DNA of 8,787 bases, from contig JBKJNY010000010.1 in assembly GCA_046593355.1 (NCBI GenBank), forward strand, positions 1 to 8,787, given 5' to 3'. A program made the translations under genes and the position numbers. Shown one piece after another: positions 1 to 6,003 of this stretch. Below the pieces are notes generated by a model. It had not been told where the DNA came from. It did not search any database and was given only the letters and a program-made list of their open reading frames with translations. Positions within the stretch are counted from its first letter, which is position 1, and the number at the start of each line of letters is the position of its first letter. The DNA comes from SXOA01 sp046593355 (GTDB lineage Bacteria > Planctomycetota > Planctomycetia > Pirellulales > Pirellulaceae).

Positions 1-1
1 C

Positions 2-54
2 GTCCCCTTTCGCTCCGCGAAAGTAAGCGTGACTCTCGCGAAGCGAAAGCCGAC
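2..54. repeat. Imperfect inverted repeat with CTTTCG...CGAAAG hairpin
   Basis: Two 23-bp arms (2-24 and 32-54) match as an inverted repeat at 19 of 23 positions around a 7-nt centre. The left arm contains its own perfect hairpin, with CTTTCG at 7-12 and CGAAAG at 18-23 around CTCCG. The start may be cut by the window edge. From memory, similar palindromes recur between genes in planctomycete genomes; copy number cannot be checked here. No coding role is likely. Confidence 0.55.
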
Positions 55-82
55 AACTCATTCCCATGTTCCATCCCCTCTT

Positions 83-129
83 GTTCCCACGGTCTCCGTG
101 GGAACACACGTCCCCGAGGCTCCGCCTCG
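83..129. repeat. REP-like double hairpin
   Basis: Two perfect hairpins lie side by side. GTTCCCACGG (83-92) pairs with CCGTGGGAAC (96-105) around the loop TCT. CGAGGC (115-120) pairs with GCCTCG (124-129) around the loop TCC. This GTTCCCACG-loop-CGTGGGAAC plus GAGGCTCCGCCTC layout is one I recall as a widespread REP-like intergenic repeat in several phyla. Frames open across it are products of the palindrome, not genes. Confidence 0.65.
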
Positions 130-560
130 CCGCATCTTGCGCGGGGTGACAGTTTGTGATTATTCACTTTTCCACCCCTTTTTCTCGCGCCAACCGCCCT
201 TCCGCAACCTCCTCCTGCTCATCACTTTACGGCGATTATTCCTATTCATTTTCGCCAAAATACGACCAATCATTATTCACATTTTGTCATAAGTACTTAA
301 TTACATTGACTTTCCGGCGTGAATCACTCACGCTATTCGCCATCTTATAACCTCTTTCTCAATTCACGCCCCGCCCCGGCACTCGTCCCAAATCCCTGCC
401 GCTACACGGTTTGCAACTTCGCCTCCGGCGATTCACTGCAAAACCGTATAAGTGCCCCTCAGTCGGCAAAACAAACGCTCCCTGTCTAATGGGAACCGGC
501 CACTCGCCAAGATCACGTCGCGCGCACCAAGTTCCAGAGACTAGATGCGCATAACGTCCA
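130..560. other. Spacer with no recognisable gene
   Basis: No reading frame here carries a recognisable motif. About 165-360 is noticeably AT-richer than the rest of the window, with runs of T, A and pyrimidines on the plus strand. The short frames, including a 29-codon basic one on the minus strand, have no convincing ribosome site or family signature. The only clear structure is the nested stem at 406-447, listed separately. Confidence 0.5.
406..447. repeat. Nested stem-loop
   Basis: The outer arms ACGGTTTGCA (406-415) and TGCAAAACCGT (437-447) pair over 10 bp with one bulged A. Inside them CGCC (420-423) and GGCG (427-430) form a second stem with loop TCC. The result is a 42-nt two-level hairpin in non-coding DNA. 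It could be a repeat relic, a small structured RNA or chance. I do not recognise it, and it lacks the conserved core boxes of an integron attC site. Confidence 0.4.
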
Positions 561-561
561 A

Positions 562-580
562 TTTGTTCACTATGAACAAA
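562..580. promoter_or_regulatory. Perfect dyad TTTGTTCA-CTA-TGAACAAA
   Basis: An 8-bp perfect inverted repeat with a 3-nt centre is followed by the AT-rich run AGAATATTTTTTAA. The shape fits a repressor operator or a weak AT-rich terminator on the plus strand. No gene starts or ends next to it (the nearest is the minus-strand gene ending at 790), so the role is unknown. Confidence 0.3.
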
Positions 581-719
581 AGAATATTTTTTAATTGGCG
601 CATGCAGGGCCTTCTAGTCCCTGTCGCACAACAAACTCAGCGATTTTCCGGAGACTAACCCCAACTGAAACTACCGCAAAGTATGTGCTGCAAAGACCTT
701 ACAGCGCGTTTGAAAGACC

Positions 720-761
720 AAAGGGGACAGCTCCATTTCGAAATATGGACCTGTCCCCTTT
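720..761. repeat. AAAGGGGACAG palindrome, possible terminator
   Basis: Arms at 720-735 and 746-761 pair at 15 of 16 positions, and the 10-nt loop itself contains TTTCGAAA. The AAAGGGGACAG arm is a motif I recall from REP-like elements spread through many bacterial genomes. It sits about 30 nt beyond the stop codon at 790 of the minus-strand gene pair, where a strong RNA hairpin could end transcription. No clean T-run follows on the minus strand, so a terminator role is an inference. Confidence 0.6.
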
Positions 762-789
762 GCTCTCCCCACATCGCACGTGGTTCGCG

Positions 790-1212
790 TCATTCGGCAG
801 CCTGCTTCAATCGTTGCAATTGCTTGCCAATCTTTAGCCCTTCCAACGGCACCGACACAGGAAAGCCTCGTTTGCGAAGGAATGGCTCGATCTCTTCCCT
901 CTAGCGCAATCCGGCAAGCAAAATCACCTCGGCACCAGCGGGAAGAAGTTCGAGTAGTTGCTGCTGCACGCGCTCGGCCCACGCAACCCGCTCCCGCTTG
1001 GGCATCGTGTTCAGCGTGCGCTCGTAAGGCTCAACAACTTGGTCCGGGCGAAGGACGCCGTGCTCCGCAGACAGTATGTACCAGGCATCCGCATGTGTTT
1101 CAGCGTAATGGCGAAGACTGCGAAAAAGCTGCGACAAATAAAGATCGCAAGCGAGTGCCGCCGAGTCGCGTTTTTGCTTCACGCAGGAGACGAGAGCAAC
1201 GCGAGTGGCCAC
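790..1212 (-). pseudogene. DUF6884-like protein with in-frame amber codon
   Basis: Read from GTG at 1212, codons 1-103 give a protein with ALVSCVKQK near the N terminus, LSAEHGVL (47-54), EPYERTL (61-67) and LLAGLR (98-103). Together these resemble the family I recall as DUF6884, which has no settled function. Codon 104 is TAG (903-901). The same frame then continues for 36 codons (REEIEPFLRKRG..., then VPLEGLKIGKQL) to TGA at 792-790. That second part matches how this family normally ends, so the full product would be about 140 residues, with a tyrosine expected at the TAG position. A single base change would explain it. GTG is chosen because the conserved N terminus begins right there, and a G-rich stretch precedes it. 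It starts 20 nt after the SUKH gene stops, so the two form a transcription unit. It may be a fresh nonsense pseudogene, a suppressed amber or a sequencing error. Family assignment is moderately sure; the interruption is directly visible. Confidence 0.7.
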
Positions 1213-1231
1213 AGCAAACCCCCAGCGACTT

Positions 1232-1882
1232 GTTAGGCCCCGGCCCTCTGCCCCCGGCTTAGCCGCACAACTTCACCGAATGAACCGTACTCACGCCGAA
1301 GCTCGCCATCAAAGATCGGGTCCATGTTGCGCACACGCGGCTCCCCCTGCCGCCGGTAATCAAGGATAGCTCTGCCGCCTGGCAGCCATCCGACGTAGAT
1401 CAAGCGCGCCCTATCGGAAGGCGAAGGCAATTCCTTGCGAAGCAGCCCCGCCCACTCACCATGATCGAGCGTACCAAAGCGCTGGATCGGGAGAATATCG
1501 ATCTCCGTGCTAAGCAATCGACCACCATTTTGGACCAACAAGGCCTCGGCCAAAATGCCGGGCAACTCGACTCCGAACTCCGCCTCCCAATCGCGAATGT
1601 CCGCCAAAGTAATCACGGTGGGGTCTTGGTAGCCGAGTTGCTGCGGTGTCCAAGGTTCCCAATACCGCTCTGCTCCTACCGGACGAGCGCCGGCAGCCAG
1701 CGGCCGAGAGTCACCGGCAAGTGGATCGGGCCACAGCAAGGAACCGCATCGAGGGCAGGTGGCGTCCAGCGATTCCGGCGAAGGCTCGATTCGGCAGTGC
1801 TTCCCGCACACCGGGCAAAAGTTCAACGGTCCCTCGGGTGTTCGCGAGGACGCCATTGTTGCGATATCCTCTCGGGCCTAAC
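1232..1882. repeat. 9-bp inverted repeats flanking the SUKH gene
   Basis: GTTAGGCCC at 1232-1240 and GGGCCTAAC at 1874-1882 are perfect reverse complements enclosing one gene. Read on the minus strand, GTTAGGC lies 19 nt before the ATG, and the TAA stop sits inside GCCTAAC. These 7-mers match the integron core-site consensus (GTTRRRY and RYYYAAC), and this is the usual spacing of a gene cassette. No full attC fold is visible: the next gene starts 20 nt after the stop, where the rest of an attC should lie. A degraded cassette or coincidence are both possible. Confidence 0.3.
1233..1856 (-). CDS. Zinc-ribbon plus SMI1/KNR4 (SUKH) family protein
   Basis: This 207-residue protein has no signal peptide, so it is probably cytoplasmic. 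Residues 14-37 form a zinc ribbon with CPVC at 14-17 and CPRC at 34-37. A proline-rich linker leads to an SMI1/KNR4-like domain from about 82 to 200. Its marks are FGVELP (94-99), the NGG turn (110-112) and a closing GEPRVRNMD stretch typical of the last strands of the fold. Bacterial SUKH proteins are often immunity proteins that bind toxin domains, but many have no known role, and no toxin gene is visible beside this one. The ribbon in front of the SUKH domain is a less usual layout. The ATG at 1856 follows GAGAGG about 12 nt upstream. The stop lies 20 nt before the DUF6884-like gene, suggesting co-transcription. SUKH membership is fairly sure; an immunity role is speculative. Confidence 0.75.
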   Translation of the reverse strand: MASSRTPEGPLNFCPVCGKHCRIEPSPESLDATCPRCGSLLWPDPLAGDSRPLAAGARPVGAERYWEPWTPQQLGYQDPTVITLADIRDWEAEFGVELPGILAEALLVQNGGRLLSTEIDILPIQRFGTLDHGEWAGLLRKELPSPSDRARLIYVGWLPGGRAILDYRRQGEPRVRNMDPIFDGELRREYGSFGEVVRLSRGQRAGA

Positions 1883-1951
1883 AGTAAATTCTACGGGACT
1901 TTCGACGGGATATCCCAATCGTCCGGCTATATCGCCGCCTTATTTCGCTGC

Positions 1952-1957
1952 ATTATA
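1952..1957 (-). promoter_or_regulatory. Candidate -10 box TATAAT for the SUKH gene
   Basis: A perfect TATAAT is read on the minus strand about 95 nt before the ATG at 1856. The sequence 17 nt upstream (TGGCTG) is a poor -35. A perfect 10-bp palindrome, GGGATATCCC (1907-1916), lies between this box and the gene and could be an operator. Evidence is positional only. Confidence 0.3.
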
Positions 1958-2015
1958 GCTGCAGGTTTGCTGTTCAGCCACACCTCGCGGCTTCATCGCG
2001 GAACGGGCGAGATTC

Positions 2016-2224
2016 GTTATCCCAGGGCAAGCCCGGAGTAAGCCGGCGGTTGGTGAGCAGCAACGTCGGTAGTCCTGAAAGGTCGCGCTATTCTCGGCAA
2101 GCGTCGACCGTGGCACATTAGCGCGCCCTTTCGGGGCTTTCGTTTCATGTTTCCCGGATACCCAGGGCGTCGTTCGGCTGCGCCGGGCTTGCCCTGGGCT
2201 AACATAGCGCCGGCCCGTTGGGCC
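2016..2224. repeat. Dispersed-type repeat with three successive hairpins
   Basis: Two 21-bp arms, 2016-2036 and 2183-2203, are inverted copies with one mismatch (core CCCAGGGCAAGCCCGG). Within and beside them are three local hairpins. GCCC (2125-2128) pairs with GGGC (2134-2137). CCCAGGGC (2161-2168) pairs with GCCCTGGG (2191-2198) and encloses CGGC-TGC-GCCG (2175-2185). GGCCC (2212-2216) pairs with GGGCC (2220-2224). I recall a similar string of hairpins between many genes in Pirellula/Rhodopirellula-type genomes. A 104-codon minus-strand frame here is repeat translation. The whole spacer 1857-2337 contains no convincing gene. Confidence 0.6.
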
Positions 2225-2337
2225 TGAGAAGCAAGATGCCTGCGCTGGTAGCATCGCGTGCCAGTGCCCATTAGACTACTTGTCACCGCGGGTGAAATGT
2301 CCCGCACCTTCCCTGCCATGTCCACGAGGTTCCCGCC

Positions 2338-4554
2338 ATGACGTTTTCCCTCCCGCGTCTTGCCTTGCCGTTGTTGTTGATTTGCGGCTTGATCGGCTTC
2401 ACGACAACAACGCTGGCCGATGTTCCCCGCGCTCTTCCTGCCGGCAAGCTGCCCAGCGATATCCGCCTGTCGCCACCAAAGGACCTGGATGGCTATTTTC
2501 CCTTCACGCCCCCCAAGAGTCGCGAGGCGTGGGAGCAGCGGGCGGAGCGGGTACGGCGGCAGATGCTGGTGTCGCAGGGGCTGTGGCCGCTGCCGGAGAA
2601 GACGCCGCTCAATGCGGTCGTGCATGGCAAGGTCGATCAAGGCGACTACACCGTGGAAAAAGTCTTCTTTGAGAGCTTTCCCGGCTTCTACGTCACTGGC
2701 AGCCTTTTCAAACCCAAGAATAAGGAGGGCAAGCGTCCGGCGATTCTCTGCCCGCATGGGCACTGGGCCAATGGCCGCTTCCACGACATGGGAGAGGCCG
2801 CGGTCAAAGCGGAGATTGACAAAGAAGCCGAACGGTTCGTCGTCGGTGGTCGCAACCCGCTGCAGGCCCGCTGCGTGACCCTGGCCCGCATGGGCTGCGT
2901 GGTCTTTCACTATGACATGATCGGTTATTGCGACAGCACGCAGCTTTCGTTTGACCTCGTCCATCGCTTCGCCAAGCAGCGGCCGGAAATGAACACGCCG
3001 GAAAACTGGGGCTTCTACGGCCCGCAGGCGGAAGCCAATCTGCAGAGCGTGATGGGCCTGCAAACGTGGAACTCCATCCGCAGCGCCGATTTTCTCCTCT
3101 CCCTGCCGGAGGTTGATCCCGCCCGCATCGGAATTACCGGGGCCAGCGGCGGCGGCACGCAGTCGTTCATGCTGGCGGCGGTCGATCCCCGCATCGCTCT
3201 CTCATTTCCGGCGGTTATGGTTTCGACGGCCATGCAGGGGGGCTGCACCTGCGAGAACGCGAGCTGCCTGCGGGTCGATACCGGCAACATCGAATTCGCC
3301 GCCCTCTTCGCGCCCAAGCCGCAAGGGCTGACCGCAGCCAACGACTGGACCAAGGAGATGGCGACCAAGGGTTTCCCGGAGCTTAAAGCCCACTACGCCT
3401 TCATGGGTGCGCCCGACAATGTCGCCCTCTTCCCCTACATTCACTTCGGCCACAACTACAACTACGTCAGCCGAGCCGCGCTGTACTCTTGGGTCAACAA
3501 ACATTTCAAACTCGGCTTGCCCGATCCCGTGCTCGAACAGGACTATCCGCGGCTGGATGCCGCGCAGCTCACCGTTTGGGATGCCGCTCATCCCAAGCCG
3601 GAAGGTGGAGCGGACTTCGAGCGGAAGCTCGTTCGCCACTGGACCGACGATGCCAATAAGCAGCTCAAAAAGCTGACGCCCACCACAAAGCAGGACTCGC
3701 TCGAACCGTGGAAAAAGCTCGTCGGCGGCGGACTCGACGCCATCATCGGACGCGGCTTGCCGACGGCTGGGGACGTGGAGTGGGTGAAAAGCGACGAGAG
3801 CGAGCAAGGCAACGCCACCCGCTATGTCGGCCTCCTACGCAACAAGGCCCACAGCGAAGAAGTGCCGGCTCTGTTTTTCCTGCCGAAAACCTGGAACAAA
3901 AAGGTCGTCATTTGGGTGAGCGACAAGGGGAAAGCCGGCCTGCTGAACCAGGACGGTGCTCCGAGTAACGACGTCGCCCAGCTTCTCAAAGCCGGTACCG
4001 CGGTCTGCGGCATCGACCTGATCTATCAGGGTGAATTCCTGGCCGACGGCAAGCCGCTGGAGAAGACTCCCAAGGTGGGAAACTCCCGCGAGTTCGCCGG
4101 CTATACGCTGGGCTATAACCATTCGGTCTTTGAGCAGCGTGTGCATGACGTTCTCACCGCCATCAGCTTCGTGCAGAATTACAAGGAGAAGCCCGAGGAA
4201 ATCTCGCTCGTCGGCCTGGCCGGTGCCGGACACTGGGTCGCCGCCGCGCGGGCTCAGGCGGGGGAAGGCACCATCGAAAAAACGGTCGTCGATACGAGCG
4301 GCTTCCGCTTTGGAAAGCTGACCGACTACCAAAGCCCCGACTTCATGCCCGGCGGAGCCAAGTATGGCGACCTCCCCGGCATCGTCTCGCTTACCGCACC
4401 GGATAAGCTGATGGTCCTTGGCGAAACCAAGGAAACCGGCGAATCCATCGTCGCCGCCTACAAAGCCGCTGGGAAGCCGAAAGACCTTACCTTCTTCGCC
4501 GGCACGCCGGAAGAGAAGAACGCCGCCGTGGTGGCGTATCTGCTGGAGAAGTAA
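2338..4554 (+). CDS. Secreted tandem alpha/beta hydrolase (acetylxylan esterase-like)
   Basis: This 738-residue protein begins with a Sec signal peptide: a hydrophobic stretch (residues 5-24) ending in TLA, cleaved near residue 27. The first hydrolase domain (about 100-400) has the oxyanion motif HGHW (140-143) and the nucleophile elbow G-A-S-G-G with Ser270. Asp360 and His372 (or His369) are plausible triad partners. It also carries a cysteine cluster, GCTCENASC, near 301-309. The second half (about 480-738) looks like another alpha/beta hydrolase fold, but its elbow reads GLAGAG with Ala628 where serine belongs, so it is probably inactive and structural. The closest families I know are acetylxylan esterase/dienelactone hydrolase-like enzymes of planctomycetes, which remove acyl groups from polysaccharides; the real substrate is unknown. 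GAGG at 2326-2329, 8 nt before the ATG, fixes the start. The large frames on the opposite strand are shadows. The fold is well supported, the substrate is not. Confidence 0.85.
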   Translation: MTFSLPRLALPLLLICGLIGFTTTTLADVPRALPAGKLPSDIRLSPPKDLDGYFPFTPPKSREAWEQRAERVRRQMLVSQGLWPLPEKTPLNAVVHGKVDQGDYTVEKVFFESFPGFYVTGSLFKPKNKEGKRPAILCPHGHWANGRFHDMGEAAVKAEIDKEAERFVVGGRNPLQARCVTLARMGCVVFHYDMIGYCDSTQLSFDLVHRFAKQRPEMNTPENWGFYGPQAEANLQSVMGLQTWNSIRSADFLLSLPEVDPARIGITGASGGGTQSFMLAAVDPRIALSFPAVMVSTAMQGGCTCENASCLRVDTGNIEFAALFAPKPQGLTAANDWTKEMATKGFPELKAHYAFMGAPDNVALFPYIHFGHNYNYVSRAALYSWVNKHFKLGLPDPVLEQDYPRLDAAQLTVWDAAHPKPEGGADFERKLVRHWTDDANKQLKKLTPTTKQDSLEPWKKLVGGGLDAIIGRGLPTAGDVEWVKSDESEQGNATRYVGLLRNKAHSEEVPALFFLPKTWNKKVVIWVSDKGKAGLLNQDGAPSNDVAQLLKAGTAVCGIDLIYQGEFLADGKPLEKTPKVGNSREFAGYTLGYNHSVFEQRVHDVLTAISFVQNYKEKPEEISLVGLAGAGHWVAAARAQAGEGTIEKTVVDTSGFRFGKLTDYQSPDFMPGGAKYGDLPGIVSLTAPDKLMVLGETKETGESIVAAYKAAGKPKDLTFFAGTPEEKNAAVVAYLLEK

Positions 4555-4575
4555 TGGATACCGATGCAGGGGTGG

Positions 4576-4601
4576 CACGCCCACGGCTTTGCGTGGGCGT
4601 G
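4576..4601. repeat. Hairpin CACGCCCACG...CGTGGGCGTG
   Basis: Perfect 10-bp arms enclose the 6-nt loop GCTTTG, 21 nt beyond the hydrolase stop. The position suits a terminator or an RNA-stabilising 3' hairpin, though only a short T stretch (GTTTATC) follows. From memory this hairpin also recurs as an intergenic repeat in planctomycetes. It argues against the long start at 4554 for the next gene, which would translate the hairpin. Confidence 0.55.
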
Positions 4602-4637
4602 TCGGGTTTATCACGACAACAATTGGTCGAGGAACCA

Positions 4638-4769
4638 ATGGGAATGAGCTTTATGCTGCTGCTGATCCTCGGCGGTGCCGTGATTCTGGTCATGGGCATT
4701 GTGGGCGGCGTCGTGGCAATGGCATTATCGAGAAGCAGCAAAGAACGGGATCAGGACGACCGGCGGTAA
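4638..4769 (+). CDS. Small single-pass membrane protein
   Basis: The 43-residue product consists of a hydrophobic glycine/valine-rich helix (about residues 4-29) followed by a charged tail (SRSSKERDQDDRR). This implies one membrane span with a cytoplasmic C terminus by the positive-inside rule. GAGGAA at 4629-4634 precedes ATG 4638 by 3 nt and a second in-frame ATG at 4644 by 9 nt, so the start may be 4644. An in-frame ATG at 4554 overlapping the hydrolase stop would add 28 residues, but these translate the hairpin repeat, so I reject it. I do not recognise a family. Position suggests it may share a transcript with the hydrolase, with a repeat hairpin between them. Confidence 0.6.
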   Translation: MGMSFMLLLILGGAVILVMGIVGGVVAMALSRSSKERDQDDRR

Positions 4770-4786
4770 TTCTGAAAGGCGGAGGC

Positions 4787-4858
4787 GTCCGCAGATGGCG
4801 CAGAAGGACGCAGATTTTGTTCCAAGACCTTCTGCGTAAATCTGCGCCATCTGCGGAC
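4787..4858. repeat. 18-bp perfect inverted repeat with competing inner stem
   Basis: The arms GTCCGCAGATGGCGCAGA (4787-4804) and its exact complement (4841-4858) enclose 36 nt. An alternative stem, GCAGAAGG (4800-4807) with CCTTCTGC (4828-4835), shares bases with the left arm, so the two folds exclude each other. It lies between the small membrane protein and the kinase, 35 nt before the kinase ATG. I recall CCGCAGATGGCGCAGA-type palindromes as common intergenic repeats, so a mobile-repeat origin is the simplest reading. It could also act as a terminator for the upstream gene. Confidence 0.6.
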
Positions 4859-4893
4859 GGATTCTGACGGCGTAAAATCCCGAGGGTGCAACA

Positions 4894-5982
4894 ATGTTTC
4901 TGGCATTCGGTGAGATCATGGCTCGGATCGCGCCGCCGGGGCACTTGCGATGGTCCCAGGCGCTGCCGGGAATAGCGCAAGTGACGTGGGGCGGGGGAGA
5001 GGCGAACGTCTGTGCGTCGCTGGCACTGCTCGGGGCATCGGCCCGCTATCTCACTGCTCTGCCGAGAACGCCGGTCACCGAGGCGATGATTGGCACTCTC
5101 CGGGGCCTCGGCGTTGATGTGAATCAAATCCTCTGGCGGAAGGAGGGGCGGCTGGGGTTGTACTTCGTGGAGGTGGGGGCGAATCAGCGGGGCTCGACCG
5201 TACTGTATGACCGCTCGCATAGCGCCATCAGCCTGGCGGAGCCGCGGGAATATGACTTTGCGGCGGCGCTGACCGGCATCAAATGGGTCCATGTCACGGG
5301 AATCACGTCGGCGATCTCGGAAGCTGCTTGCCGTGCGAATCTAGAACTGGTGAAGCAAGCGAAACAGGCTGGGGCGAGCGTCTCCTGCGATCTGAATTTC
5401 CGCAAGAAGCTGTGGAACTGGCGGCCGGGGACAAAGCCCCGCGAGTTGGCCCGGCTGTGCATGGCGGAGGTGCTTCCGTTTGTGGACCTCGTCATCGCCA
5501 ACGAAGAGGACGCTGCTGACGTGCTCGACATTCACGCCGCCGGGACGGACGTGACGCAAGGGCGGATTGATGCCGCCGCCTATGAGCAGGTCGCCCGCCA
5601 GATCATCAGCCGCTTCTCCAACGTCAGCCGCGTGGCGATTACGCTGCGGGAGAGTATTTCCGCCGACCACAATAATTGGGGCGCGATGCTGTTTGATGCG
5701 AAGATGGGAAAGGCATTCTTCGCCCCGCTGAATGATCGCGGCCAGTATGAACCGTTTGAAATCCGGGACATCATCGACCGCGTCGGCGGAGGAGACTCTT
5801 TCGCGGCTGGGCTGCTGTTCGCCCTGCATACCTCCGAATTCGCCGATCCACAGACAGCAATTTCCTTTGCCGTGGCGGCATCGTGCCTGAAGCATTCTGT
5901 GCAGGGAGACTTCAACTACGTCACCAAGGAAGAGGTCGTGGCGCTGATGGGGGGCAATGCGAGCGGGCGAGTGCAGAGATAG
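4894..5982 (+). CDS. kdgK: 2-dehydro-3-deoxygluconokinase (PfkB family)
   Basis: This 362-residue cytoplasmic sugar kinase would phosphorylate 2-keto-3-deoxygluconate with ATP to give KDPG, the entry to Entner-Doudoroff cleavage for uronates and pectin-derived sugars. The N-terminal PfkB glycine motif GGGEAN is at 33-38. The KDG-kinase-like stretch LYFVEVGANQR ends at residue 99, with YDR at 105-107. CDLNFR (165-170), ANEED (202-206) and the ATP/anion-hole signature GGGDSF (298-303), with catalytic Asp301, follow. Length is somewhat above the usual 300-340 because of an insert around 212-230. GAGGG at 4882-4886, 7 nt before the ATG, supports the start. The stop is TAG, with a TAA two codons further on. 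No KDPG aldolase is in the window, so the pathway is completed elsewhere. The PfkB assignment is very secure; the KDG substrate is likely but could be a related keto-sugar. Confidence 0.85.
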   Translation: MFLAFGEIMARIAPPGHLRWSQALPGIAQVTWGGGEANVCASLALLGASARYLTALPRTPVTEAMIGTLRGLGVDVNQILWRKEGRLGLYFVEVGANQRGSTVLYDRSHSAISLAEPREYDFAAALTGIKWVHVTGITSAISEAACRANLELVKQAKQAGASVSCDLNFRKKLWNWRPGTKPRELARLCMAEVLPFVDLVIANEEDAADVLDIHAAGTDVTQGRIDAAAYEQVARQIISRFSNVSRVAITLRESISADHNNWGAMLFDAKMGKAFFAPLNDRGQYEPFEIRDIIDRVGGGDSFAAGLLFALHTSEFADPQTAISFAVAASCLKHSVQGDFNYVTKEEVVALMGGNASGRVQR

Positions 5983-6003
5983 GGTTAAGATACGAAAGGC
6001 GTT

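Noticed and set aside
29..292. 87-codon plus-strand frame at the left edge
   Set aside because: It reads through REP-like hairpins and an AT-rich spacer with no motif or ribosome site.
406..447. Nested hairpin as an integron attC site
   Set aside because: It lacks RYYYAAC and GTTRRRY core boxes at its ends.
1..600. CRISPR array in the repeat-rich left spacer
   Set aside because: The repeats are palindromic and all different; there is no regular direct repeat with spacers.
671..982. 103-codon minus-strand frame across the AAAGGGGACAG palindrome
   Set aside because: It overlaps the DUF6884-like gene in a different frame, and the latter has real family motifs.
1940..2254. 104-codon minus-strand frame in the spacer
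   Set aside because: It is a translation of the three-hairpin repeat; such short proteins are common annotation artefacts in planctomycetes.
2017..3063. 348-codon minus-strand frame
   Set aside because: It is antisense to the secreted hydrolase and the spacer repeat, has no family motif, and arises from high GC in the third codon position of the real gene.
4554..4637. Upstream start for the small membrane protein overlapping the hydrolase stop
   Set aside because: The extra 28 residues translate a hairpin repeat, while a ribosome site lies just before 4638.
3835..4638. 267-codon minus-strand frame opposite the hydrolase
   Set aside because: Antisense shadow with no recognisable domain and no plausible gene context.
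4690..5292. 200-codon minus-strand frame opposite the small membrane protein and kdgK
   Set aside because: It translates an inverted repeat and the reverse of a clear PfkB kinase.
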